Below, piece after piece: positions 17,935 through 27,339 of a stretch of 64,000 bases of DNA. This DNA comes from Limimaricola sp. (lineage in GTDB: Bacteria > Pseudomonadota > Alphaproteobacteria > Rhodobacterales > Rhodobacteraceae): the NCBI RefSeq assembly GCF_016125575.1, contig NZ_WGLM01000002.1:682001-746000 (forward strand), written 5' to 3'. Each line of letters opens with the position of its first letter. Positions within the stretch are counted from its first letter, which is position 1. The notes beneath the pieces are model-generated. The model was not told where the DNA came from, ran no database searches, and saw only the letters and a program-made list of their open reading frames with translations. A program made the translations under genes and the position numbers.

Positions 17935-20391
17935 TTAGCCGCGCGCGGCGCGGGGTTCGGGGCGAAAGCGGGTATCGGCGGCCACCTCGAACCGGCCATT
18001 GCCGGTGCGGGCGATGCGGCCCTGACGCAAGAGCGTGCCAAAAGCCCGCAGCCCGTCTTCGCGGCTCAGCGGTTCGGGGATGGCCTGCTGCACGCGCTTG
18101 AGGATCTGCGGACGCGAGAACTCGCCCGTTCCTTCCACGAATGACGTGTAGGCGGCCGCGGCCTCAAGCAGGTCTTGCAGGCTGACGGCGCCGGCCTGTG
18201 CGGCAAATTCGGCAAAGCTGTCGGCCATCGGGCCCCGCGGCGTGGCGATTGCGGGTTCCACGGTGACGCGGCGCGGTGTGACCGGGGCAGCGGGGCGCGC
18301 CGGGGCGGCGTCAGCAGGTTGATCGACGCGCTGAGAGGCCACCAGTTTCAGGGGCGCCGGGCGCGGCCGCTCCGTGCGGGGGCGGTCCGGGCGGTTCTGC
18401 GAACGCTCGGGGTCGGCGGCGACCGGTTGCGGCCGAACAACCTTGCGCAGATCCTCGCGGAAGGGGCTTTCGTCCGTGCGCCCGTCATGTGCGGCCTCGC
18501 CCATGCGGCGGGCAGCCTCGGTCGCGGCGACGGCGGCCTTGAGCTGGGCAATCGCGTCACGACGGCGGCTGGATTCGGGGGTATTCAGCTCGGCATCGGT
18601 CTGCGTCATGATCCGGTCAACTGCGACCTCGTCGACCGCCGGCTCGGCCTCCAGCCGGGTACGGCCCGGGCCAGTCGCAGCGGCGGCGTCATCGGCGTCA
18701 TCTGCGGCTTCGTCAGCCGGCTCATCGGTGGCTTCGGGTGCCGGGGCGGCAGTGGCCGCGGTCTGGTCTTCGGGCGTGTCGTCGCTGACCGGCTCGTCCG
18801 TCTCCGAGGCATGGTCGGTTTCCAGCGCGGCCAGTTCACGCAGCAACTCTTCCTCGTCCTCGGGGGCGAGGGTTTGGGTGCCCGTGGCCTGCGAGGCAAG
18901 GTCGGAATACTCGTCGATACCGTCAAGATCGGCGCGCGCGGCGGCGGGGATGTCTTCGTGATCGTCCTCGTCGGCCACGGTGTCGTTTTCATCAACAAAT
19001 TCGCCAACAAGGAGTTCGACCTCTGCATCATCGTCGTCAGACGTGGCGACTTCGGCGTCGGCAATGTCGGCCCCGACAGCATCGATTTCCTCGTCAGTCT
19101 CGGCCTGCGCCGCGACTGCGTCATCCTCTTCCGCATCGTCCTCGACCGGTACATCGTCGGCCGTGGTGTCGTCGGCGACCGTATCCTCGGCAACGGTGTC
19201 CTCAGCGACCGTATCCTCGGCGACGACATCGTCGGTCGAAGCTTCTTCCGGCGCGGTGTCTTCGGCGGCAGTTTCCTCCGCGGGGGTGTTGTCGGTTGCG
19301 ACCTCGTCATCGACAAAGGCAGGGGCGTCGGCCACCGCATCGATGGCGGCAACCGTCTCGTCCGCAGCGTCCTCGTCGACCGGTTCGGGATCTGCCCCGG
19401 TCGCAGTATCGTCGTCCTCGTCCTCGTCCATCGGAGCAAGGCGGCCGGCCGCGACGGCCATTTCGAAGTCGGTCTGCTTCATGCGCACAAGCCGGGCCAA
19501 ACGGGCGGCCGGTGTCGGTTCCTCGTCAGCCGAATCGTCCTCTGCCTTATCGGCAGGCTCGTCGCTGTCATCGGCCTTCTGGTCCACGTCCTCGGCGATG
19601 ACCGCCTCAGGTGTCTGCTCAGGCGCCACTTCGGGGGCGGCTGCAGGAGCCTCGTCAACGGTCTCTTCGGCGGGCCGGTCAGCGGCCGGCGCGACGATCG
19701 GTTCCGGCGAAGCCTCGGCGACGGCCGGCACGGCAAGGTCTTCGGTGTAACCGTCAGGCGCCATCTCTTGTCCGGACTTGCCCACGACGGCCTGGATACG
19801 GCGCAGCTTGGCCAGCACGCTGTCATCACTTGCGGGCTCGGGCGCGGCAAAGGCGGGCGGCACGATCTTGCGGGTGGCCGCCGCGGTGGGCGGGACGGCG
19901 GCGGGCGGCATGATCGGGGCGGCCGGTGCGGCGGTCTCGGGCGCGACGGCCTCCGGTTCGGCGTCGGCCTCGGGTGCAACGAAGGCGGCGATCTCGTCCT
20001 CGGTGTCGGCAACCTCGGGCGCGGCCTCGGCGATGGGGTCGGCCATCGGTTCGGGCGCGGGCGTCTCGACATCGCTCTTGGCAGGGGCAGTGGCAGCGGC
20101 AGGAGCAGCGGCAGGCGCCGCGCGCTGTGTCGTGTCCTGGCCGACGCGCAAAACGATACCTTCGGCCCCGCTGCGTGCCTCGACCCGGCGGTCGATCTCG
20201 CGTTCGGCGATGCGGGCCAGCATTTCGGCATCGGGGGTGGGCGGTTCTGCGCCGAAGTAACGGTCATCCGCGGCAAGGTCTCGGAAGTATTCGGCGATCG
20301 CCTTCATCGTTCCGAACGAGTCGTCGAAACCCTCAAGCGTGCACGAGAACGTGCCGTAGGAAACCGTGAGAATCTTGTTCGAACCGACCAT
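17935..20391 (-). CDS. large acidic low-complexity protein with conserved ends, unknown function
   Basis: The 818-residue product has a well-structured N-terminus (about 1-85: MVGSNKILTVSYGTFSCTLE, then YFRDLAADDRYFG and a helical segment). A very long Ala/Asp/Glu/Pro/Thr-rich middle (about 90-720) includes tandem AEDTV pentads. A structured C-terminal region of about 90 residues (DSFAEFAAQAGAVSLQDLLE, FSRPQILKRV, FGTLLRQGRI) resembles a helical or winged-helix module. No signal peptide or membrane helix is seen, so it is probably cytoplasmic. The start at 20391 is chosen because conserved-looking sequence begins there. It diverges from thiN across about 140 bases. The function is unknown. 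Confidence 0.8.
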   Translation of the reverse strand: MVGSNKILTVSYGTFSCTLEGFDDSFGTMKAIAEYFRDLAADDRYFGAEPPTPDAEMLARIAEREIDRRVEARSGAEGIVLRVGQDTTQRAAPAAAPAAATAPAKSDVETPAPEPMADPIAEAAPEVADTEDEIAAFVAPEADAEPEAVAPETAAPAAPIMPPAAVPPTAAATRKIVPPAFAAPEPASDDSVLAKLRRIQAVVGKSGQEMAPDGYTEDLAVPAVAEASPEPIVAPAADRPAEETVDEAPAAAPEVAPEQTPEAVIAEDVDQKADDSDEPADKAEDDSADEEPTPAARLARLVRMKQTDFEMAVAAGRLAPMDEDEDDDTATGADPEPVDEDAADETVAAIDAVADAPAFVDDEVATDNTPAEETAAEDTAPEEASTDDVVAEDTVAEDTVAEDTVADDTTADDVPVEDDAEEDDAVAAQAETDEEIDAVGADIADAEVATSDDDDAEVELLVGEFVDENDTVADEDDHEDIPAAARADLDGIDEYSDLASQATGTQTLAPEDEEELLRELAALETDHASETDEPVSDDTPEDQTAATAAPAPEATDEPADEAADDADDAAAATGPGRTRLEAEPAVDEVAVDRIMTQTDAELNTPESSRRRDAIAQLKAAVAATEAARRMGEAAHDGRTDESPFREDLRKVVRPQPVAADPERSQNRPDRPRTERPRPAPLKLVASQRVDQPADAAPARPAAPVTPRRVTVEPAIATPRGPMADSFAEFAAQAGAVSLQDLLEAAAAYTSFVEGTGEFSRPQILKRVQQAIPEPLSREDGLRAFGTLLRQGRIARTGNGRFEVAADTRFRPEPRAARG
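19170..19230 (-). repeat. 15-nt tandem repeats encoding AEDTV pentads
   Basis: Within the acidic gene, near-identical 15-nt units (GTATCCTCGGCAACG-type on the plus strand) occur about four times and encode VAEDTVAEDTVAEDTVADD. Such repeats can change copy number by slippage while keeping the reading frame. Confidence 0.7.
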
Positions 20392-20530
20392 CTTTCGCTC
20401 GCTTTCTGCCGAACCCACCGACACTGTGTCTAACAGCAATTGGTTCGCAAACCGGCACAGGAACAAGATTGACGGGGTATTATTTCATGGCCGTTTCAGG
20501 GCAAGTTTCCTGTAGATTGGCAATCCGGTC

Positions 20531-21214
20531 ATGATTCACGCCATTGTTCACAGCTTGGAACCGGTTTTACTCGTCGGCGGGGCCGGAGTCGATTCTTCGG
20601 CGCTGCGCGAACTGGCCGTTCCGGGGCGCAAGGTGGTGGCCGCCGATGCCGGGGCGGACGCGGTGCTGGCCGCGGGCCTGAGCCCGGAAGCGGTGATCGG
20701 TGATCTTGACAGTATCTCCACCAAGGCGGCCGATCAGCTGTCAGACCGGTTGCACCGGGTAGAGGAACAGGTGACGACCGACTTCGACAAGGCCCTGCGC
20801 CATGTCGCGGCGCCGCTGGTCATTGCAGCAGGCTTTACCGGTGGCCGGATCGACCATGAACTTGCGGTGTTGCACGGTCTTGTCTGCCATCCAGACCGTC
20901 CTTGCGTGGTGGTGGGAGCCGAGACGCTGGTCTTTCTCGCGCCGCCTTCGCTGGAACTGAGCCTGCCCGAAGGCTCGGCATTCTCGCTCTTTCCCTTTGG
21001 TGCAGTCATGGCCGCCTCGGAAGGGTTGCGCTGGCCCACCGACGGGCTTGCAATGGCACCTGACCGGGCGATCGGCACCTCGAACGCGGTCTGCGGTCCG
21101 GTGCGCCTGCGCCCGGATGCGCCCTGCCTGCTGGTGATCCTGCCGCGCTCTGCGTTGCCCGTTGTGGTGGCGGCCATGCCCGTGGCGGCACGCTGGCCCG
21201 CGCGCGGCGAATGA
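20531..21214 (+). CDS. thiN: thiamine diphosphokinase
   Basis: This 227-residue protein transfers pyrophosphate from ATP to thiamine to give thiamine diphosphate. Family motifs visible are VVAADAGADAVL, the metal/phosphate-binding IGDLDSIS, TTDFDKAL and FTGGRIDHELA. The size fits bacterial enzymes. It stands alone, converging on the DMT transporter with 7 bases between stops. Confidence 0.9.
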   Translation: MIHAIVHSLEPVLLVGGAGVDSSALRELAVPGRKVVAADAGADAVLAAGLSPEAVIGDLDSISTKAADQLSDRLHRVEEQVTTDFDKALRHVAAPLVIAAGFTGGRIDHELAVLHGLVCHPDRPCVVVGAETLVFLAPPSLELSLPEGSAFSLFPFGAVMAASEGLRWPTDGLAMAPDRAIGTSNAVCGPVRLRPDAPCLLVILPRSALPVVVAAMPVAARWPARGE

Positions 21215-21221
21215 TCGGCCG

Positions 21222-22139
21222 TCAGTCGGCGGTTGGGCCCGCCACAAGGTCGCGCACGATCCCGCGACGTTCCCGCTGGATAATGTAGAGACCCGAGGCG
21301 GTGATGACGCCGATCCCCGTCCATGTCAGAGGGCCGGGGAAATTGCCGAAGACAAGGTACCCCAAAGTCGCCGCGCTGACGATCTCGAGATAGTGGAGCG
21401 GCGCGAGAGTGGCCGAGGGCGCGAAACGCAGGGCATAGGTGACCAGCATATGCGCCACTGCCGAGGCGACGCCGACGCCGCCTAGCCAGATCCACGCAAT
21501 GCCCTGTGGCGTCGCCGGCGCCAGCGTTGGCCACTGGGTGAAGTGGGCCGCCGCGATGACCGGCGCGCAGATCAGGGTGCCGATCAACGCGGTATGATAC
21601 TGCATCGGGACCGGGTGCATGCCCCGCAGCGCGCGCGTGACCAGCATATAGAGTGCAAAGAAAAGCGCCGTGCCCAGCGGGAAGAGAGCCACGGGGCCGA
21701 ACGTATCGAGGCTGGGCTGGATCACCAGAAGCGCGCCGCCAAAGCCCACCACGCAAGCTCCGATCCGGCGCGGCCCGACCGCATCGCCGAAAAGCGCCCA
21801 GCCGAGCAGCAGGATCAGGAAAGGCTCGACGAAAACGATGGCCAGCGCATCAGCCAGCGGCATCACCGAGATGGCCGCGACGAAGCAATAGGTTGACGCG
21901 ATGAGGAAGACCGCGCGCAGGGTCAGCCGCCCCAGTACGCCCGGCCCCATCCGCAGGCCATGACCGCCAAGGATGCAGAGCGGCAGCATCAGTGCTGCCT
22001 GCACGACGAAGCGCGCGCCGGTCACCTCGCCCACCGGCAGGGTCTGCGCGGCAAGTTTCGAGAAGACGTCGATCAGCGGGCCGGTGACGCAGAAGCCCAG
22101 CATCAGGACGACGCCGGCAAGAACGCGGTCCTGTGTCAT
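21222..22139 (-). CDS. EamA/DMT-superfamily transporter
   Basis: The 305-residue protein has the ten-helix, twin-EamA-repeat layout of the drug/metabolite transporter superfamily (first repeat about 10-140, second about 150-290). These are usually exporters of amino acids or metabolites. The start at 22139 (MTQDRVLAGVVLML) leads straight into the first helix and is preferred to an in-frame ATG 30 bases upstream. The substrate is unknown. Confidence 0.85.
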   Translation of the reverse strand: MTQDRVLAGVVLMLGFCVTGPLIDVFSKLAAQTLPVGEVTGARFVVQAALMLPLCILGGHGLRMGPGVLGRLTLRAVFLIASTYCFVAAISVMPLADALAIVFVEPFLILLLGWALFGDAVGPRRIGACVVGFGGALLVIQPSLDTFGPVALFPLGTALFFALYMLVTRALRGMHPVPMQYHTALIGTLICAPVIAAAHFTQWPTLAPATPQGIAWIWLGGVGVASAVAHMLVTYALRFAPSATLAPLHYLEIVSAATLGYLVFGNFPGPLTWTGIGVITASGLYIIQRERRGIVRDLVAGPTAD

Positions 22140-22215
22140 GCGTGGCCCCGTTGTGCTGCCTTGCGGCAACGCGTCTCTGGCGGGAGAGCGATAGGGGCAA
22201 GATGAAGCGGGACGA

Positions 22216-23589
22216 TCAGCAATTTGGCACGTTCACGGCAAGGCCCCCTAGGGCGGTTTCCTTGTATTTCTCGCTCATGTCGGCGCCGGTCTGGCGCATG
22301 GTCTCGATGGCGGCATCGAGCGGCACGAGGTGCGTGCCGTCGCCCCTGAGCGAGAGCGAGGCGGCGCTGACCGCCTTGATCGCGCCGAGGCCGTTGCGTT
22401 CGATGCAAGGCACCTGCACCAGTCCGCGCACCGGGTCGCAGGTCATGCCGAGGTGGTGTTCAAGGGCGATCTCGGCCGCGTTTTCCACCTGTTCCGGCGT
22501 GCCGCCCATCACGGCGCACAGGCCCGCGGCGGCCATCGCGGCGGCGCTGCCCACCTCGGCCTGGCAGCCGCATTCGGCGCCGCTGATCGAGGCGTTGAAC
22601 TTGATCAGCCCGCCGATGGCTGCGGCTGTCAGCAGGAAATCGGGGATACGGGCGGGCGTGGCGCCGGGCACGTGATCCAGCCAGTAGCGGATGGTGGCGG
22701 GCACGACGCCCGCGGCCCCGTTGGTGGGGGCGGTCACCACCTGTCCGCCGGCGGCGTTTTCCTCGTTCACGGCCATCGCGTAGGTCGACATATAGTCGTT
22801 GATGGTATGCGGGGCGGTGAGGTTCATGCCCCGCTCGCGCTGGAGAGCGTCCCAGATCCCCTTGGCGCGACGCCGGACCTTCAGCCCGCCGGGCAGGATG
22901 CCGGTGGCGGTCAGCCCGCGCTCGATACAGCCGTTCATCACCTCCCAGATCCGCGCAAGGCCCGCGTCCAGATGGGCGGCGGGATGGCGGCTGAGCTCGT
23001 TGGCGCGTTTCATCTGGGCGATTGTCTTGCCCGAGCGGGTGGCCATATCGAGCATCTCGGCGGCCGAACGGAACGGGTAGGGCACGGGCGGGCCGGTATC
23101 GACGTCACGGCCCTGCGCCAGCTCCGCCTCGGTCAGCACGAAGCCGCCACCGATGGAATAGTAGGTGACCGAGGTGATCACGTCGCCCTGCGCGTCGGTG
23201 CCGCGCAGGATCAGACCGTTGGCATGGCCGGGCAGCGCCGGGCCGAAATCGAAGACCAGATCGTCATGTGGCAGGAAGCGCAGGCGGGGCAGGCCGGGCG
23301 GGGCGACATCGCCCTCTTCGCGGATGCGCTCCAGCTCGGTCTCGGCCCTGTCGGCGTCGTAGGTATCGGGGACAAATCCGGCGAGGCCAAGGATCACCGC
23401 GCGGTCGCTGGCATGGCCCACGCCGGTAAAGGCAAGACTGCCATGCAGCGACGCCTTGAGCCCGCTCACGCTGAAGGGTTGGGCGCGCAGGTGGTCGAGA
23501 AAACGCGCGGCAGCCACCATCGGCCCCATCGTGTGCGATGAGGAGGGGCCGACGCCGACCTTGAACATGTCGAAGACCGATAGAAACAT
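22216..23589 (-). CDS. sdaA: L-serine ammonia-lyase, single-chain iron-sulfur type
   Basis: The 457-residue enzyme deaminates L-serine to pyruvate and ammonia. The N-terminal beta domain has [12 protein letters not shown]. The C-terminal alpha domain has the three cysteines that hold the oxygen-sensitive 4Fe-4S cluster, in [11 protein letters not shown] and [14 protein letters not shown]. The start at 23589 ([12 protein letters not shown]) matches the family N-terminus. It is read away from rpiA across a 223-base gap. Confidence 0.95.
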   Translation of the reverse strand: MFLSVFDMFKVGVGPSSSHTMGPMVAAARFLDHLRAQPFSVSGLKASLHGSLAFTGVGHASDRAVILGLAGFVPDTYDADRAETELERIREEGDVAPPGLPRLRFLPHDDLVFDFGPALPGHANGLILRGTDAQGDVITSVTYYSIGGGFVLTEAELAQGRDVDTGPPVPYPFRSAAEMLDMATRSGKTIAQMKRANELSRHPAAHLDAGLARIWEVMNGCIERGLTATGILPGGLKVRRRAKGIWDALQRERGMNLTAPHTINDYMSTYAMAVNEENAAGGQVVTAPTNGAAGVVPATIRYWLDHVPGATPARIPDFLLTAAAIGGLIKFNASISGAECGCQAEVGSAAAMAAAGLCAVMGGTPEQVENAAEIALEHHLGMTCDPVRGLVQVPCIERNGLGAIKAVSAASLSLRGDGTHLVPLDAAIETMRQTGADMSEKYKETALGGLAVNVPNC

Positions 23590-23812
23590 CGCGACCTTTG
23601 TCTGGGGCGCGCCAGAAGGCACACCCGGGTATCGGCGCAGAGCCTAAGCAAACGCGGGCCATACGCCAGCCGGAAAGCGACGTTTGGCGTGTGGGCGCCG
23701 AAGAAGGGATGGGGCGCGGGCCGCAGTAGAGCGGGAAAAGCGCGCATGCCCCCTCGCGCGGGGCCAGCTTCCTTTCTATAACAGTTACCAAGACCGAGCC
23801 GGAGCTTTTGCC

Positions 23813-24601
23813 ATGCCGTCAGACCTGTCCCCGATCGACAAGGCCAAGTTCGTCGCAGCCAAGCGCGCGGCGCGATTCGTGGAGCCGGGGATGCGGGTGG
23901 GCCTCGGCACTGGTTCGACCGCGGCATGGCTTGTGCGTTGCCTTGGCGAGTTGGTGCGCGACGAGGGGCTGCGTTTTACCGGGGTACCGACGTCGACACG
24001 CACCGCGCAACTGGCGCGCGAGGAGGGGATCAAGGTCATTGGACTGGACGAGGCGCGCTGGCTGGACCTGACCATCGACGGCGCGGACGAGTTTGACGGT
24101 GATCTGAACCTGATCAAGGGTGGCGGCGGCGCGCTGCTGCAGGAAAAGATCGTGGCAACGGCCAGTGATCGGATGGTGGTGATCGCCGATATATCCAAGC
24201 AGGTCGAGGCGCTGGGGGCCTTTCCGCTGCCGGTCGAGGTGATCCCGTTCGGCTGGCAGACGACCAAGACACTGGTGGAGGAATCGCTGGTGGGTCTTGA
24301 TGTGCTGGGCCGATCGAGCACGCTGAGGATGAACGGCGAGGCGCCCTTCATCACAGACGAAGGCAACTATATCCTCGACCTGCACCTTCACCGGATCGCC
24401 AACCCGCGGCAGCTGAGCCTTGTCCTCAACCAGGTGCCGGGGGTGGTGGAGAACGGCCTGTTCCTCGACATCTGCGATCACGTGATCGTGGGCCATGGCG
24501 ATGGCAGGGTCGAGGTGCGCAACATCAACGAGGGCATTGTCAGCACCGAACGGTTCGATTTCCTCGAAGAAGAGAACCTTTTCACCGATCTGGGCGACTA
24601 G
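23813..24601 (+). CDS. rpiA: ribose-5-phosphate isomerase A
   Basis: The 262-residue protein interconverts ribose-5-phosphate and ribulose-5-phosphate. Typical motifs are GLGTGSTAAW, TIDGADEFD, LIKGGGGALLQEKI and GNYILDLH. The start at 23813 is supported by GGAG 8 bases upstream; longer in-frame readings are not family-like. It probably forms an operon with gor, 85 bases downstream. Confidence 0.95.
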   Translation: MPSDLSPIDKAKFVAAKRAARFVEPGMRVGLGTGSTAAWLVRCLGELVRDEGLRFTGVPTSTRTAQLAREEGIKVIGLDEARWLDLTIDGADEFDGDLNLIKGGGGALLQEKIVATASDRMVVIADISKQVEALGAFPLPVEVIPFGWQTTKTLVEESLVGLDVLGRSSTLRMNGEAPFITDEGNYILDLHLHRIANPRQLSLVLNQVPGVVENGLFLDICDHVIVGHGDGRVEVRNINEGIVSTERFDFLEEENLFTDLGD

Positions 24602-24686
24602 GGCGGCGCGGCGGAGACTGGCCATTTGCCGGTGCCCGTGCGACAACCTCGCCCGACGCTGCCAAGCCATCGCGGAGCCCCCGGCC

Positions 24687-26045
24687 ATGCCTTCTTTCGA
24701 CTACGACCTTTTCGTCATCGGCGGCGGCTCTGGCGGGGTGCGGGCGGCGCGGATGGCGGCGGCGACCGGAGCCCGGGTGGCCTTGGCCGAGGAAAGCCGG
24801 ATGGGTGGCACTTGCGTGATCCGTGGCTGCGTGCCCAAGAAATTGATGGTCTTTGCCAGCGGCTATGCCGAGATGATGTCGGACGCGCGCGCCTACGGTT
24901 GGGATCTGGCCGATGGCACCTTCGACTGGGGCGTGTTCCGGGGCAAGTTGCATGCGGAACTGGACCGGCTGGAAGGCGTCTATCGCAAGCTGCTGGGCAA
25001 TTCCGGGGTCGAGATCTTCGACACCCGTGCGCGGCTGACAGGCCCGCATGACATTGCGCTGGCCGATGGGCGCGCGGTATCGGCCAAGCACATCCTGATC
25101 GCAACCGGTGGACGCCCGCAGCGACCCGAGATGACAAATGCCGAGGTCGGGCTGGTCAGCGATGACATCTTCGATCTTGACCAGTTGCCGGGCTCGATCC
25201 TGATCGTCGGCGGCGGATATATCGCCTGCGAGTTCGCGGGCATCCTCAATGGCTTGGGCGTGAACGTCACGCAGTATTACCGTGGCGCCCAGATCCTGCG
25301 CGGTTTCGACGACGAGGCGCGGGGACTTGTGGCCGAGGCGATGCGAGCGCGCGGCGTGGACCTGCATTGTGGCACCAACATTCTGGAAATCGCCCGCGTG
25401 GACGATGGCATCCGGGTGAAATCGACCAATGGTACGGAACGCAACTTCGATCAGGTTCTGTTCGCAACGGGGCGCGTGCCCAATACCGAGGGCCTTGGCC
25501 TGGACGCGATCGGGTTGGTGCCCGGCCGGCGCGGCGAGGTGGTTGTGGACAGCTATTCGCAAACCTCCGTGCCATCGATCTTTGCCATTGGCGACGTGAC
25601 CCACCGGGTGCAGCTGACGCCGGTGGCGATCCGCGAGGGCATGGCCTTTGTCGAAACGGTGTTCAACGGCAACCCGACGCCGGTCGATCATGAGCTGATC
25701 CCCTCGGCCGTCTTTACCCAGCCCGAACTGGGCACGGTGGGCCTGACCGAGGAAGAAGCGCGCGAGCGCGAGCCGGTGGAGATTTACGCTACCAGCTTCC
25801 GCCCGATGCAGCACGCCTTTGCCGGCCGCAGTGACCGGGTGCTGATGAAGCTGATCGTCGCGCGCGACAGCCGCAAGGTGCTGGGGTGTCATATCGTCGC
25901 GGACAATGCCGGCGAGATGATCCAGTTGGCCGGGATCGCGGTGAAAATGGGCGCGACCAAAGAGGATTTCGACCGGACGGTGGCGGTTCACCCCACGATG
26001 GCAGAAGAACTCGTGACGATGCGCGAACCGGTCCGGACCGCTTGA
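24687..26045 (+). CDS. gor: glutathione-disulfide reductase
   Basis: The 452-residue FAD/NADPH disulfide reductase has FAD motif VIGGGSGG near the N-terminus, a redox-active disulfide in GGTCVIRGCVPKK (about C43/C48), a second Rossmann motif LIVGGGYIACEFA and the dimer-interface catalytic HPTMAEE. The CVIRGC form is typical of glutathione reductase, not lipoamide dehydrogenase. The start is supported by GGAG upstream at about 24674. Confidence 0.93.
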   Translation: MPSFDYDLFVIGGGSGGVRAARMAAATGARVALAEESRMGGTCVIRGCVPKKLMVFASGYAEMMSDARAYGWDLADGTFDWGVFRGKLHAELDRLEGVYRKLLGNSGVEIFDTRARLTGPHDIALADGRAVSAKHILIATGGRPQRPEMTNAEVGLVSDDIFDLDQLPGSILIVGGGYIACEFAGILNGLGVNVTQYYRGAQILRGFDDEARGLVAEAMRARGVDLHCGTNILEIARVDDGIRVKSTNGTERNFDQVLFATGRVPNTEGLGLDAIGLVPGRRGEVVVDSYSQTSVPSIFAIGDVTHRVQLTPVAIREGMAFVETVFNGNPTPVDHELIPSAVFTQPELGTVGLTEEEAREREPVEIYATSFRPMQHAFAGRSDRVLMKLIVARDSRKVLGCHIVADNAGEMIQLAGIAVKMGATKEDFDRTVAVHPTMAEELVTMREPVRTA

Positions 26046-26121
26046 ATTCGCGAGATCAGCGCACAAGTTGGTCTGTAACGGCTCCGTGAAGGGGCGCGAC
26101 AGGAAGGAAGATTGACGCAAC

Positions 26122-27339
26122 ATGGCTGGTAACAATGGTGGTCCCTGGGGCGGCGGCGGTGGCGGCAAGGGGCCGGACGACGATGATCGTGGCCGTGGCG
26201 GACGGCGTCCGGGCGAAGGCCCCCAGATCCCCGAGATCGACGATCTGGTGAACCGCGGGCGCGAGCAGCTGCGCGTGTTGATGGGCGGCCGGAATGGCCG
26301 CAGCGGCATGGGCGGTGGCGGCGGTGGCCCGTCGTTCAGTCGTGGGACGATCGGACTTGGCGTGCTTGCGCTGGTGGTGGTCTGGGGCTTTGCCTCTTTC
26401 TACACCGTCAAGCCGGATGAACGTTCGGTCGAACTGTTCTTGGGCAAATACTACAAGACCGGCGAGCCGGGGCTGAACTTCGCGCCGTGGCCGCTTGTCC
26501 ATGCCGAGGTTCTGCCTGTCACGACCGAACGCACCATCGAGATCGGAACCGCGACCTCGGGACAAAATTCCGGGCTGATGCTGACCGGGGACCAGAACAT
26601 CGTCGATATCGACTTCCAGGTTGTCTGGAACATCTCGGACCCGACGAAATACCTCTTCAATCTTGCCAACCCGCCGCTGACGATCGAGGCGGTAGCGGAA
26701 TCGGCCATGCGCGAGATCATCGCGCAATCCGACCTTGCGCCGATTCTGAACCGCGACCGTGGCATTATTGCCGACAAGCTGACCACCGCGATCCAGACCA
26801 CGCTCGACAGCTATGACAGCGGCGTCAACGTCGTGCGCGTCAACTTCGACAAGGCCGACCCGCCCGAGCCGGTGATCGCAAGCTTCCGCAAGGTGCAGGA
26901 TGCCGCGCAAGAGCGTGACCGGCTGCAGAACGTGGCCGACGCCTACGCCAACCAAGTGCTTGCGGGCGCCCGCGGTGAAGCCGCGCAGGTGCTGGAACAG
27001 GCCGAAGGCTATCGTGCGAAGGTCGTCAACGAGGCCGAGGGCGAGGCCAGCCGCTTCAGTGCGGTGCTGGCCGAATACCTCAAGGCGCCGGAAGTGACGC
27101 GCAAGCGCATCTATCTTGAAACCATGCAGCAGGTACTAAGCGGGGTGAATATCACCCTGATCGACGATAAGGCATTGGGCGGGACCGGCGTGGTGCCCTA
27201 CCTGCCGCTGAATGAATTGAACCGGGGAATGCCCAGTGGCAGTTCGTCGTCTTCCTCTACATCCAGCAGCGGGTCGACGGCGTCCTCCAACACCGGCACA
27301 TCTTCGAGTACCATGAATTCGTCCGGGGGGAATAACTGA
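26122..27339 (+). CDS. hflK: FtsH protease modulator HflK
   Basis: This 405-residue SPFH/band 7 protein has a glycine-rich N-terminal cytoplasmic part (1-70), one membrane helix (about 75-94), the SPFH domain and a coiled-coil-forming region (about 255-330). The C-terminal tail is a serine/threonine/glycine low-complexity stretch. HflK pairs with HflC to regulate the FtsH protease. The stop codon shares a base with the hflC start (TGATG). Confidence 0.93.
   Translation: MAGNNGGPWGGGGGGKGPDDDDRGRGGRRPGEGPQIPEIDDLVNRGREQLRVLMGGRNGRSGMGGGGGGPSFSRGTIGLGVLALVVVWGFASFYTVKPDERSVELFLGKYYKTGEPGLNFAPWPLVHAEVLPVTTERTIEIGTATSGQNSGLMLTGDQNIVDIDFQVVWNISDPTKYLFNLANPPLTIEAVAESAMREIIAQSDLAPILNRDRGIIADKLTTAIQTTLDSYDSGVNVVRVNFDKADPPEPVIASFRKVQDAAQERDRLQNVADAYANQVLAGARGEAAQVLEQAEGYRAKVVNEAEGEASRFSAVLAEYLKAPEVTRKRIYLETMQQVLSGVNITLIDDKALGGTGVVPYLPLNELNRGMPSGSSSSSSTSSSGSTASSNTGTSSSTMNSSGGNN

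Noticed and set aside
19170-19230. CRISPR-like array
   Set aside because: The short direct repeats have no spacers, keep a 15-nt coding period and lie inside a protein gene.
18175-20433. A 752-codon plus-strand open frame opposite the acidic protein gene
   Set aside because: It is the antisense of a GC-rich Ala/Asp/Glu gene. Its Gly/Arg/Val-rich composition, lack of a ribosome site and lack of family resemblance mark it as a mirror frame.
20392-20530. TPP riboswitch before thiN
   Set aside because: The region lacks CUGAGA and ACCUGA core elements, and thiamine kinases are rarely riboswitch-controlled. A weak minus-strand promoter-like pair (20504-20477) was seen but not listed.
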